This document shows positions 1 to 11,001 of a stretch of DNA of 64,000 nt, piece by piece. The translations under genes and the position numbers were made by a program. How positions within the stretch are numbered: the first letter of the stretch is position 1; each line of letters opens with the position of its first letter. Source of the stretch: Grifola frondosa (Eukaryota; Basidiomycota; Agaricomycetes; Polyporales; Grifolaceae); assembly GCA_001683735.1 (NCBI GenBank), contig LUGG01000019.1, positions 248,001-312,000 on the forward strand. Reading direction: 5' to 3'. The notes under the pieces were generated by a model. It made no database searches. It had not been told where the DNA came from and saw nothing but the letters and a program-made list of their open reading frames with translations.

Positions 1-1030
1 TTTTACCGGTTACACGGTTACGCCGACCGCACTTCTCTTTCGATTCCAGCATGCTCAGCACCGGCCCTCCGCTGCCACTGGTTGCTCAGCCATCATGACG
101 ATACACATCTCCGCCTCGGGCTTATCGCTCCAGGACTCATTTGGATAGGTCAGACCCAGGTCAATATCCGTTTGAATTTCTCAACCACGTCGACGTTTTA
201 ATACTTGTCGTCGCAGGTTTAGCGCTTGCACAGGCTTGCACATGCTATTGGACTCTGCAGCGCTCGGGCCCTGTCCCTGGACCGGCTTCTCGAGGTTCTT
301 CTATAATCACTACTCGGCATGGTCTGCGTCAATTACAGCCTGCACTGTGGCCAAGGCCGGAGGAATGTACCGAATTATCTCACAATCCGTGGTATTGTCT
401 GGGAATTCGGCATTAATGCTCGGCATCGCGCACGGATTCTACGTTGAATGTTCACGCACTCTCTGAAACCTTCCGCTCCCCATTCAGCGTGTACCCAGGA
501 TCTTCACATGAGACTTTCTTAATCTTGCTGAAGACCCCGGTGACCATTGCTCAGGTGGACAAGTCTTCGGTTGAGTTCAGCAGCTGAATATTCTAGCCTG
601 GGAGGACCTTGCGTTTCATGTCCTCTGCCACAATCTGTGTTGCGCATCACCATTGCATACGCAGGACATCATTTACCTCGCGACGATCCATCCTTGCTTC
701 GATATTTTGGCGCATTTGTGAAAATTGGGGGTATGTTGCATGCTGCGCTCATCCTCTCTTTCTCCGGGTCTCGGATGGCAAGGTTCGCCGCCCAAACCGC
801 GCGAAATCCGAGGAAGGAAACGCGCTATATGTGACATTGACAGAGTTCGAAATAGAGTCAGACTGTCCGGGCGTCCGCTTCAAGAAGCAAACGCATATGG
901 CGAATTGCAGTACCTGATGCGCTGGTACTCATATAACACCCCACTGACTGTCCTGCCGTGGAGGATCGTCAGTTGCTATCCCACTCTTCTGAGTCCTCTC
1001 TGGTCCCTTTCGCTGCGACGACGGTTGACC
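1..1030. other. No confident gene; upstream of the DUF6534 gene
   Basis: Short overlapping reading frames occur (for example 141-416 and 725-1093), but none has recognisable motifs or a convincing chain of splice sites. The last part (about 900-1030) is the likely promoter and 5' leader of the DUF6534 gene that begins at 1031. The stretch may hold a decayed membrane-protein fragment: a hydrophobic run is encoded around 190-240. I could not link it to anything. Confidence 0.4.
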
Positions 1031-3165
1031 ATGTCTGTGATCGATACTACGTTCGGTGCTGCCCTGGTTGGGCTCGTAGTTGCTTCTTGGTGAGATTATG
1101 CGATGAACCGTCCTGAAATGATTCCTGATGCGGTAATTAGCCTTTATGGGATCACCTTACTCCAGACGTAAGTCCGTCAAAGACCTTCTTCATCATTCGT
1201 GAGTCCATGACATCTACGATAGATATGGTTACTACAAGTACGACAAAGTTGCTAGCCTTGATTGCGTAGGGCTAACGTCCTCAAGACAATATCCAGATGA
1301 CCACCTCTTTGTCAAGTCTCTCGTGCGTAACTGGCACAGTCCATGTACTTATCTCGCTAAGATCCCTCTCTAGGTTTTTACCCTTCTGTATGTCATATCA
1401 ACAACCAAGTATCCATGTGGCGTTGACGCAAATTGTAGGATTCTAGATACCTTGCATGTTATCCTGTGTACACGGGCAATATACTGGTATGTGGCGTTTA
1501 TCTCGTATCCGGATCATCCGTTCCTTCAACCTCGAATAATAGGTATCTAGTAACAAACTTTGGTTCGGTGGATAATTTGGATATCACGACTTGGTTAGTA
1601 CCCTATGAGTTTGGTCTCTCCTCTTCTCATTGATCGATTTTGTCCATTGGACTTCTCAGGAGCATGGCTGTACGTAAATCTTCTGTTGCATTCAAAGACT
1701 TCATCCTGACATGCTGCTGTAGTTGCAAACGGATTGTAATGTTTGTGGATTTCTTGTTGTTCGACTTCTATATCTGGTTAACTGCAGCACGTCTCACAGG
1801 GGCTCATTGGTCTGATTGTTGAAGTGTGCGTTTAAACACGACATGGCATCTTCTACATCCTTCTGACTTTACTCTAGCTTCTTTGCTCGTCGTGTATGGT
1901 TGAGTAAGCTTTCAACTTTTATTCTGATCTCATATTTGCCCTCATGGACCACGTCTAGTGAGCCGAAACGCATTCATAACGGGCATAATTGTGAGATAGT
2001 CGTGGCTCTGCTGTTAGAAAAATTTCTCTGACAAAATTTCAGGTCGTGTTGGCGGCACTACATTTCGGTACGCTTGTTCGCTTTCCTGAGCGCCATTTAA
2101 AACTCTGATGAATTCAACGGGGCGTCATAACAGGCCTGGGAGTAGGTGAGAGACACGCTGATTTACGACTGTTCGAAGCTAATTCGACCTCGTAGTCTTT
2201 ACCGTGGAATCGTGAGTAACTCCCATCCTATCCTTGAGTGTGATTTTAATTTCAGCTCGTGAGATTCACGCTTGGCCGCTTCTCGCGATTCGGAGAATTG
2301 ACCGTGGGTTTTTTTACTCGATGCCGGTGAAGAGAATGACTCACAAGTCGTCCAGTGGGTGACTTGCCTCGGACTGGGCGCAGCAGCGGCGGCAGACATC
2401 TTGATTGCTATAACGATGTGTTTCTACCTGTTCCGCAAACGGACTGGTATCCTGCGGTATGTAGTTTTGTTTTTCAATTTGTTGGGTGAAGACTGAAATT
2501 TTCCCAGGTCTGACTCTGTTGTCACGCGACTGATGATTTATAGCGTAAATACGGGTCTTTTGACAAGGTTCGAAATAGCTCATAGACTTTGATATAACAT
2601 CGATACTTACAGTCGGTTGACGTATCTCAGTGTCATTGCGACTATCTGCGTCGTTACGGTAAGTTAAATCAACTTCTCGAATTCATCCCAATGACTAGCA
2701 TCCATGTGCAGTTCGCCGCTATGCCAACCAACTTCGTGTGGCTCAGTTTCTTCTGGGTAATGGGGAAATGTGAGTGTCATTGATCGCTGTAACGAAGAAG
2801 TACTTACAGAACGCGCCCAGGCTATGTCAACTCGTTCTTGGCTCTGTAAGATCATCCATGTCTACATATACTGACTGATACAAGAATTAATCATGCTCCG
2901 CAGACTTAATAGCCGTGGATCGCTGCGGGAGAAAGTTTCTAGGGCCGCTGTGCAGCTGGGTAACGTCGGAAATGGAAGGTCATTCCACTCCTTCAATATA
3001 TCCAGTGGTCCGGTGCTTGTTAGGAAACCATCGGATGGTGGGCTAGAAGTGAACGTTGAGACAACCACCGAATACATCACAGACTACCCTCAAACAGTCA
3101 GTATTATCTCTCATGTTAGATCACCTCGTTCTGACGTACGTTTCTAGGCATATAACCCCGACTGA
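1031..3165 (+). CDS. DUF6534-family multi-pass membrane protein, about 23 exons
   Basis: Uncharacterised integral membrane protein of the DUF6534 type that is amplified in mushroom-forming fungi; its function is unknown. Walking GT-AG junctions gives about 330 residues in roughly 23 exons with no internal stop. The start MSVIDTTFGAALVGL is the usual opening of the family. It is followed by YPDDHLFVKSL, LDTLHVILCTRAIYWYLV, the FFARRVW motif, TGIIVVLAALHFG, the loop-helix stretch CLGLGAAAAADILIAITMCF, and the conserved end YVNSFLALLNSR before a polar tail. Several exons are tiny; one at 1660-1669 is only 10 bases. The last intron and exon (from about 3087) are also found, decayed, at 13370-13457 beside membrane-protein copy B. 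The family call is firm; exact junctions of the smallest exons are inferred. Confidence 0.85.
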
Positions 3166-3425
3166 GCCGCCCCAACGATGACTGGATATCTGGATCATCT
3201 GGATCCCCAGACATCTGATTTTATATCGACACTGTTTTCAGACTAAGTGCTTACGGACTCTTGTATACTTAAATGCCAGTACTAGTTGTCTGAAGATATC
3301 CAATCGATACCATGTTCCTCTTTTCCAAAGCGCACGGAACGGGCAAGATACCCCCTATCGACTCTAAAAACAGGATAGGGGTATTCTCACTTCCTTTAAA
3401 ATCTTGGTCCGCTGAGCCTTATTCC

Positions 3426-4401
3426 ATGCATACCGTCGGATTGGACGACCCAAAATCTCCTGGTGAAGTAGGAGAGATGCCGGCATTTGAAGAAGGTGAG
3501 TCGTTGTGCTCGCATTTCCTGTCCGATGATACGTTCAACTCTTATTGCTACAGCTGGGAAAAAATCTCGTTTCGAGTCTTTGCAATTCTCAGCTCTCTCA
3601 TTGCTGTCAATCATATATGACTATGTCATTATCTTGTGTGGTCGGGATCACCGCTCGTTCCTCATCGCAAAGATGAGCAATGCTGCTCGTGATCCATCTT
3701 ACACTGAGTCCGACTTTTCTGAAAAATGGCAGCTTTATTCTGGTGGACTCGCCCATATTTGGATGACCGATAGCTTTCGCTGTTTCTGTATCATATTGTG
3801 AGTAGATTGAGTTATACCATGCGCACTCCTAACCTGCTTGCTTTTTCAGCTCCATGGTCATCTTCCTGTGCTTCGCCCCTGCAGCATATACCCTAGCCAA
3901 ACTGTTTGCAATAATATCCACATTTTGCGGGCTCTACGGCATATTAGTTGGCAATGTCTACGCATTTTTGCTGCGAAGAGTCCCTAATGGGCGTGTTTGG
4001 GTTAAGGCAGGTCTAAATCTCATGTTGTTGCTGGTTTCATTCTCATAACAGTGGAATAGAACGTAGATGAGACAGAATCGTCGGGATGTTTCAATGCGCA
4101 AAATCTCATAACCATCCCTCTCGCATCTTGTCATTGGTGAGTCCCGTCTTTCTCTTCGAGTCTCGGTTACTCCACCCTAAAGTCATATTCGTCATGAACC
4201 AGGTCCGTCCTGTTTTACTTTGTGTGTCTGGTAGCAACATTTGCGACATACCGGGGGGAAGTTCAACCTGAATTTGGGCAGTCACTTGCAGCAGTCATCA
4301 TTGTTGTCATTGTTTTTTTCATTGGGGTGGTGCATTCTACAGTCGTCGTGTGGCATTTTGCACGGTTGGGCTCTGAATCAACTGATTCATGTGTAGCGTA
4401 G
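3426..4401 (+). CDS. Uncharacterised membrane protein, copy A of a three-copy family
   Basis: Small multi-pass membrane protein resembling an agaricomycete family of unknown function. Exon 1 ends at GAAG/GTGAGT near 3497. Exon 2 encodes SRFESLQ and SDFSEKWQLYSGGLAHIW up to about 3798. Exon 3 (from about 3851) encodes two hydrophobic segments and LLRRVPNGRVWVKA. Exon 4 encodes SSGCFNAQNLITIPLAS, and exon 5 (from about 4202) ends in a hydrophobic helix and WHFARLGSES. The last three exons keep an open frame in copies A and C, which supports the model. Copies B and C use an upstream ATG that is mutated here (near 3409), so translation must begin at 3426 or the gene is impaired. Upstream sequence from about 3087 is shared with copy B, promoter included. 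Confidence 0.65.
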
Positions 4402-4907
4402 CGAGGATTGTATATATTATGACCACGATGTATCTTACTACTGTATTATAGACCATACAGCTCGGTTCCAACTCCCCATGTATTTTGTGCGGCTTGTACA
4501 TGACGCGCACAGCGCACGCGCCTCCAGATCCTCCGTTTGCCACAAACGCGCACCGTTCGGCGCTTATTTTCAAATTCCTTCCCATGCGCGTCTCTCAAAA
4601 TGTCAACTTGCATTCGCCAACGGTCGCCAACGTTGCCCTCGTCGACAGCACTGTCTTTAACATACTTCGTGAAAGCCTGCTGCAGCATTCGCGGGTTCTG
4701 TGTGGCTTGAGGAGGTGGCGCAAGTGTCGGCGAGTCCTACTCCTTATCAGCGCGAAAATTCTCTGACAATAGCATCTTCTGAGGTGAGTGCCACATGAAG
4801 TCGTTCGTCCAAAGTGTTGATCCCATTACTCTATGCAGGTTTGAGCTGTGGTTTTAGCTCGCTCGTGTCATTTATAGGGTAGCCACTTTGGTCATCACAC
4901 ACAAATC
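4402..4907. other. Intergenic, membrane gene A to RTT109
   Basis: Similarity to the 3' flanks of copies B and C continues to about 4475 and then stops. Short frames on both strands (4446-4688 minus, 4485-4766 plus) overlap each other and show no family features. The final 100 bases are the RTT109 leader. Confidence 0.4.
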
Positions 4908-6413
4908 ATGAGTTTACGAGACAAGCTGCTCGCATCCCTCACTGAGTTACCCGGAACACGCATGTTTCATGTACATGTCTTGACCTCATCTCCTCGAAAA
5001 CATAATGGTCTTTTCCCTTATGCCCATCCTCGACCACGAGCCTATCTCCAGGATGTTCTCATCCTTCTCTCAGAACAGACTAGCCCAGATGCTCCTCGCG
5101 TTTTAGTCTCTGCCATCGAGGCCTCAGTCTACAACATCCCTGCGACATCGTGCGGAGTGCTATACATTTCAAAAGTCGATTCATCGGGACACGCTGCAGC
5201 GCCATCACCAACCGCCACACTCGTCCGGTCGTTCCTTATGTTTTACAGTGACCCGACCACTAGACCAATCGACGTCCAGCATCTCTGGATCCAGCTGTTC
5301 GCGCGCGCACAGGGTCAATACTTGTTCCCCAATTCTTCAGACTTCTCCGGCAAGCGACCTCTGTCCGACGTGAAGCTCTGTGCGTGGTGGAAGCGAGTAT
5401 TTACCGACGTGTCTGCAGAGTTGAATGCTCGGATGAAGTCACGAGTGAACATCAAGCTGTACTACATCCTTCCTGGATACAACGAACTCGAGGCTCAGCG
5501 CTCACTTGACACTCCACGCGGACCTCTCTCTGCCGATCATCCTCCTTCGATCGGATGGATCTACGGCCATCCATATTCCCAGCACGACATTCCTCTACCT
5601 TGTCCCCAAAGCAGTAGCGACACTAGACCACCAAGCTTAGCTCAACTCATCCCCTCCTTTGACGACGATCCCAAGTCACGCTTCATGGACGAGATCGCGC
5701 ATACGACCGACGCCGGGGGCGTGCGGTCGCCGAAACGCAAGCGGCCGAACTTCGCTTCGCGACTGCCCCACGCAGACGAGGACGACAAGCCCGAGCCCGA
5801 GCGCTCCCACGGCGAGCTGGAAAAGGTCTCTGCGGACGAGTTCTGGGAGCGGATGTCCTTCCGCCAGGAGTGCACCGCGGGTGCAATGACGGGCTTTTTT
5901 GCCATGGGCATCTCCCTGCCTGCGCGAGGATCTCCTGCGTCAGCCGCGTCGCCCCTGGCGCCGCAGCCCGGGCAGGTCGCACCGCGGATGGTGCGGCGGG
6001 TGGTTGCAACCTTGTTGAACCACCACGAGTTCTCGACCGCCGAGCGTGCGGTGCGCGCCACGGAAACCCTCGAGGGCGCTATAAAAGGGTTATGTGAGGA
6101 CCTGGCGCCTGCTCCGGAGTCAACCCCTTCATCTTCGCGAGATGCCCCACGGTTCGCCACACCAGAACCTGGTCCCTCGAACATGACGCTGGAGGTCCCG
6201 CGCACACCTCCGCCACGGCGTGAATGCCTTCCGGAGGTCTCTCCAAACCCGTTTCCCGATCCCGTGGCTTCGCTGGAAACGTACCGGTCGTACATCTACG
6301 GCGCGATTGCTGTGCGGAATGCCCCTTTACCCCGAAGGCGGATGCAGGCGGAACATCTGTCGATCGAGGAGCCGGGGCTAGCAGCACGAACGCCCCGCAA
6401 GTCACGGTGCTGA
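4908..6413 (+). CDS. RTT109: Histone acetyltransferase RTT109 (p300/CBP-like fold)
   Basis: Fungal histone H3 acetyltransferase. In yeast, RTT109 works with the chaperones Asf1 and Vps75 to acetylate H3 K56 and K9 on new histones during replication and repair. One exon encodes 501 residues. The opening SLRDKLLASLTELPGTR, the block FPYAHPRPRAYLQDVL, the strand VSAIEASVYNIPATS, the KVDSSG motif and LCAWWKRVF are the familiar landmarks of the fungal family. The C-terminal third is low in complexity, rich in Pro and Ser, and contains the basic stretch SPKRKRP. The frame as written ends in TPRKSRC, but the next frame carries a more family-like basic tail (PQVTVLTARKKRKI, stop near 6451), so one base is probably missing around 6375-6400 and the true end may be at 6451. 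Confidence 0.88.
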   Translation: MSLRDKLLASLTELPGTRMFHVHVLTSSPRKHNGLFPYAHPRPRAYLQDVLILLSEQTSPDAPRVLVSAIEASVYNIPATSCGVLYISKVDSSGHAAAPSPTATLVRSFLMFYSDPTTRPIDVQHLWIQLFARAQGQYLFPNSSDFSGKRPLSDVKLCAWWKRVFTDVSAELNARMKSRVNIKLYYILPGYNELEAQRSLDTPRGPLSADHPPSIGWIYGHPYSQHDIPLPCPQSSSDTRPPSLAQLIPSFDDDPKSRFMDEIAHTTDAGGVRSPKRKRPNFASRLPHADEDDKPEPERSHGELEKVSADEFWERMSFRQECTAGAMTGFFAMGISLPARGSPASAASPLAPQPGQVAPRMVRRVVATLLNHHEFSTAERAVRATETLEGAIKGLCEDLAPAPESTPSSSRDAPRFATPEPGPSNMTLEVPRTPPPRRECLPEVSPNPFPDPVASLETYRSYIYGAIAVRNAPLPRRRMQAEHLSIEEPGLAARTPRKSRC

Positions 6414-6451
6414 CTGCGCGAAAGAAGCGCAAGATCACCGCTCCACCATGA

Positions 6452-8118
6452 AGATGTCGTGAGTGATCCTCGGGAACTGTGAGGGGGCGTGGAAGTTAAC
6501 GTTCGCGTTCCTGCAGCTTATTTTGATTCGGGGTGGCTTGCTCAATGTGGACGTTGTTGTAATTTTACTTGCTTCTTGGTCCCTGGCGGATGAATCTTTG
6601 CTTTCAGTGCGGGGCTCTTTGCTCCGGGCCTTATGTCGAATGTGGAAATGCGCGCCTGTCCTATGTTCTTCGGAGCCGGGGATTAAAGGAAGTCGCCCTG
6701 ACTGACCTTTATGTGCGCATCCTAAGCGGCCCTGCGGGTGCTTGGGTGTCATACCATCAACTCGGGATGAGTAGGTATTTCCTGGTGTGCACGACGTTGT
6801 GGGAAATCTAGGGCATGAATTCCAGGATTGAATATGAATTTGTGCTGAAGATATTCGTACGAGAAGATTTTGCCTATCTTGGGACAAGGGCTGCAGGTGC
6901 GCTGCGAAACAGGCTTCATTTTGATATGATCATGGCCTCGATGTCAAGGAGTCTTCCGGTCGAGAGCGTTGCGCGACATTGTTGCGCATGAAAGATATCT
7001 TTGATGCAGCGAATTGGATGACATAGCTCGGATCGCAACATGATTGTTGCTGTTGGAAGAAGTGAGACGGGGTTGTGTCAGGAATGTCAGGTGTGTGATA
7101 TGCGTTCGCCGCTATCGTGGGTATCTGGCTGACCAACGGGAGTGGGTCTGTCCTTTAGGTTTTCCATGAGAAGGCCTTGGGCGGGAGCTATTTGCGGCGT
7201 ATCTCGTTGATCAGTGCAAACGACCTGGGCAGGTGATTCATGAAGTATGTGCTCACTGCCCCAGATGAGAGATGCACGCGTATCTATGTTGTCGACGTCA
7301 AGATGCAGATATGGTCGTCATCTACTTACTTTCGACGTGGACAGGGATGAGAAGAGTGAGAGACCTGTCTGGGCGGTTGATAGCCGAAAGGATATCATCA
7401 TTATCAGAGTTCGGAATTCCTAAAGGACTGGGATTCAGATACAAGAGTACTTCTCGGCCGCGACGAAATGGGACACCGGACCACAGACTTATGGCCGCAT
7501 GCAAGGAAAGAACAAGAGAGAGCGTTTTGGGTTGAGAGTTCCGTCAATGTATGGTATCTGATGGGGTGTGCACACGTCAGACTGATGGAGGATGGTGTCC
7601 ACGAGTGACAACGGTTCTTCGTAGAAGAGATCAAATGCAGAGCGGTGGCGATGAACTGCTGCTTCTGCGAACTGGCTCGCGAGCAAGCCCTGTGCTGCTG
7701 CTGGTGCTCAGGGCTGCGGCTGGCCTGCGCTGCAGGGGTAAAAAGTTGACAGTCTGTGATGCATATTCGCATGGAGTCTTTGTACTCCGGAGTCCTGTGT
7801 AATAAGGTCTGAGGTCTGAGGCCTAAGGTCTGAGGAGCTGGGAGGAAGACAAGTACGAAAACTAAGCGAGATATTGAAGGGTATCGAACTTTGTATAATT
7901 GACGGCATCCTGTCCGCTGGTTTCCATTTTCATTCCACTCCTTGCGATCACCATCCTCCTCCTCCACCGTTGCTCTCTCCCTTCCTCCTTCCCAACCTCC
8001 CCCTTCCTCAACGCCTTCCTCCTTGCCCGTATGCTTGCGTCCCCCACGAGGCCTCTTGACAACCACACTAGCTCCTCGTGAACTTTAGCCAGCTTAGGCT
8101 CGGAGAACTCGGATCGAG
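6452..8118. other. Intergenic, about 1.7 kb
   Basis: It separates RTT109 from the coiled-coil gene. The minus-strand frame 7404-8066 is driven by purine-rich composition (Glu/Gly/Arg-rich) complementary to a pyrimidine-rich leader at 7930-8040. That CT-rich tract just before the ATG at 8119 is typical of a fungal promoter and 5' UTR. A short direct repeat of the type GGTCTGAGG/GCCTAAGGTCTGAGG lies at 7805-7835. Nothing else is recognised. Confidence 0.45.
7930..8040 (+). promoter_or_regulatory. CT-rich promoter tract of the coiled-coil gene
   Basis: A pyrimidine-rich run on the plus strand (CCATCCTCCTCCTCCACC, TTCCTCCTTCCC and similar) lies 80-190 bases before the ATG at 8119. Such tracts commonly mark transcription start regions of fungal genes. 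No TATA box is evident. Confidence 0.4.
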
Positions 8119-10407
8119 ATGACGACTCAACCCCCGCAATCTCTGCCTTCTTTCGCTCAGGCGTTCAGCGCACCCTCTTTGAGCAGAATCTCAAACGCGA
8201 GCAACGCTCTACCCCCAATCCACAACAACCGCTCTCCTCCGTTCGACCACGACCGTCGCTCGCCCTCAGTCCATGACTCACCACAGACATCCAACATGGA
8301 GCCCCGGCAGAACACCAGGAAGCGGATACACGCAGAGTCTTCGATGCAAGGAAATGATAACAGCTCAGAGTCAGAGTGCGTGTTCCCATCTATCGAACCC
8401 TTCTCTGTTCGTCTTACGCTACCTCCCCTCAGCGGTCGTAGATCCCCTCGCATTGTCAGGATCAAGGAGGAAGCAGATTACGATACATTGCCGTCATCTC
8501 AACCCAAGTCTGCTCTCCAGCCACAGGATGCTCAGCACATTACAGACCCTCCCCAGCCTTCTGCGTCCAAAAGACGTCGTGTTACTATCAGTGGCATCTC
8601 CCATCCAATCAACACAGACGTCACGGCCCCCTCTTCTGATCCCAACAAGTCTATATCTCCTGTCGTCATGGGCTTCACCATCGGGCGGGATGATCCCGCT
8701 GCACTTGAACAAGTGCGCTCTATGCTGACTGTGAAGCAGAAGCAAAAGGAACTCATCGAGCAGAGGAGAGGCAGCACTGCTGGGATTGTCTCCACTGCGA
8801 CGCCGTCCGTCAATGTTGTGAACGCCCCTCCGCCGGTGACGACCGTCAAGCGCCGCCTAAAGTTTATCCCCCGGGACGAGCGGGCGGGCGCAGCCCAAAC
8901 CTGCCTGTAGGCATAGCAGCACCGAGGCGCTCGATCGTAGCCAATGCTCCCCCGATATCGCCACTTCCTCGGCAGCCAAGTCCTCCCTCGCATCCTGCTC
9001 CCGGCCAGCCACCGCCTCTCCCATTATCAGTGCCCCCAGATACCCAAGCACCCGGTGGGCCGCTGCCAAATGCGCTTCCGCCCCCGCCCATAAGCTTTGC
9101 CCACCGTCGCGCGAGGAGGCAGATTGGAGGAGCAAAGGGCAAGCCTGCAGACATCATGATCAGCCCGCGAGATCCCCTCCATGATAACCTCCAGCCCGTC
9201 ATCCAGAGCGCGCCTGCAATACCCCGCGCAGGCCCCAACCAGGGGCTTACGGGGCGGTTTACTAGTATGATGCTGCCTAGCATCCCGCCAGTGATGGGCC
9301 CAGGTCAGAGTACGCAGCGGTTAATGTCCAGTCGCGTTCCGCCCACCCCCACACGGTTGGGCATGCCGCGGAATGCCACCGGGCACGTCAATGTCGGCTC
9401 GATATCAGGACGATCACCACCGAGTGCGTCGGTACCGATCGCGACCACCCTCGTGCCGCCGACGCCCTCGTCATTGCACCACCCAGGTTACTCGGGCGAG
9501 AAATCTGCGTTCCTGGCGCCGTTCGAGATGTTCTACGATGCGCTCGCGGACTCGAAGCAGCTGAAGAACTGGCTCGGAGAGCAGCTGCAGAAATCGCAGG
9601 CGCTAACGGTATCGCTGCAGCGGCAGCAGGAGCAGCTTGACGAGACGGTGAGCGCGCTGGTCGAGCGCAAGGTTGCTACGATGCGTGAGGAGGTCTATGG
9701 GCTGCATCGCAGGGTAGAGGAGCTTGAGCAAGCGTTGCGCGCTACCCGGCCGAGCCAGTCGTTCAGTCCAAATATGCCCGGTGCGAAGGGCAAGACGAAG
9801 GCGAACGGCGTGCCACCCGCTCCGGTCGCACCGGAGACCTACACATTCCCGCCGGCGGACCATACACTACGCCGCACAGAGCCCTCCAGGCGTATGCTGT
9901 CTCCAATGCAGGTCGAGAAGGATGGAGAGAGTCGAAGCTTTCCCGGCTCACAAACGAGCTCGCCTGTGCCATTCGACGTCGGACGTCGCCTCTCCGTATC
10001 GGCAATACGTCTCGACCCGGCGCTCGCCTCCTTCCGAAACGATCCAGCGCGCGTCGTTCAGCACGCATTCGTCGAGCTACACTTCTCGCGAGCGAGAGTC
10101 GTTGAGCCATGGGCTGGCGCCGCCTCCACCGGGCGCGCGAGCGGGCTGGTCACCTGGAGCACCACGGGCGAGTGCACCGTCGATATCGGCACGCGCCTCG
10201 CTCAGCCATCCGCACCCATCGCATTCTGCTGAGAGGACCCGGCGGGCATCTGTGCAGCGGCCACCTGTTGATCGCGACCAATATTCATATTGGGAAGGGA
10301 AGGAGGCGTCTGAAGCTGGCGGGGACGGGAGGTCTGAGGGAGTCAGTGCACCACGGAGGGAGTCGGGGGCCGTCGTGTCGCCGTCGCCGCCATCGGACGA
10401 GGAATAA
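8119..10407 (+). CDS. Conserved basidiomycete coiled-coil protein with disordered arms
   Basis: Protein of unknown function that resembles a protein conserved across Agaricomycetes. The N-terminal third is disordered with a basic SKRRRV patch. A conserved segment follows (VVMGFTIGRDDPAALEQV, then KQKQKELIEQRRGS), then a Pro-rich linker with ISFAHRRARRQIGG and KPADIMISPRD. The best-kept block, FLAPFEMFYDALADSKQLK, leads into a coiled coil (about 9560-9760: KSQALTVSLQRQQEQLDE to RRVEELEQAL). The reading frame changes twice: near 8880-8892 (equivalent to one missing base) and near 9996-10047 (equivalent to one extra base, or a 52-base intron GTATCG...CCAG joining RRLS to RASFSTHSSSY). After the second change the frame continues through SSSYTSRERESLSHG to the stop at 10407. 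The basic patch suggests a nuclear location; that is inference. Confidence 0.7.
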
Positions 10408-11001
10408 GGCGAGCATGCGATAAGGAGCTGCCGGTTCGCTTGGTGAACCTCATATATCTTTCTTTCGTTATGTTTTTTTCTTCCAACTTCGGGTTTAATT
10501 GATTTTGGTATGGGCGGTATGTGCATTATGCAATGCCTTTTCTCTCTTTTTTTCTTTAGTGCTTGTGCGGCCTATTGGAGATCATCTTGCGCTCTCTTTC
10601 GTCCGACCGTCTCTTGATCGTTGTTCTGCCATCTCCGCCGTTTAGTTTCTTGGTTCGGACCCTTGCTTTCCGCTTGTGCCTCGTTCGCTGTGTAGCGCAT
10701 GCCAATATTGTACTAGTACCCAACATTGTGCAAAGAAATGTCTCTCCATCATTTCATGTCAGCACTTGTGTCTATTCCGGTCGGTCGCGGGAGCGTGTGC
10801 ATGATATGCCTGCGCGTCTGACGCGCCGTCTTACGCGTCGCGAACGCGACTTTGTAAGTACAACGGCATCTTGGCGTGATACCCTTAAATACCTTGAAAT
10901 CAGAATGTCGCCAGTGCCTCTCGGCATTGAACATCTGCTGGAACATGTTGATTCCCCGTCTGAACACCGTAGCGCGTAGCCTGCCTTCGAACTGGCGGGG
11001 C
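10408..11001. other. Intergenic, coiled-coil gene to GST
   Basis: A T-rich stretch with poly-T runs near 10470 and 10545 suits a 3' UTR or terminator of the upstream gene. The frame at 10563-10979 has no family features. The GST promoter must lie in the second half. Confidence 0.4.

Noticed and set aside
5642..6295. 217-residue minus-strand frame inside RTT109
   Set aside because: It is the GC-rich antisense shadow of the RTT109 C-terminal region and has no start context, introns or family features.
7404..8066. 220-residue minus-strand frame
   Set aside because: Its composition is explained by the complement of a CT-rich promoter tract; there is no recognisable domain.
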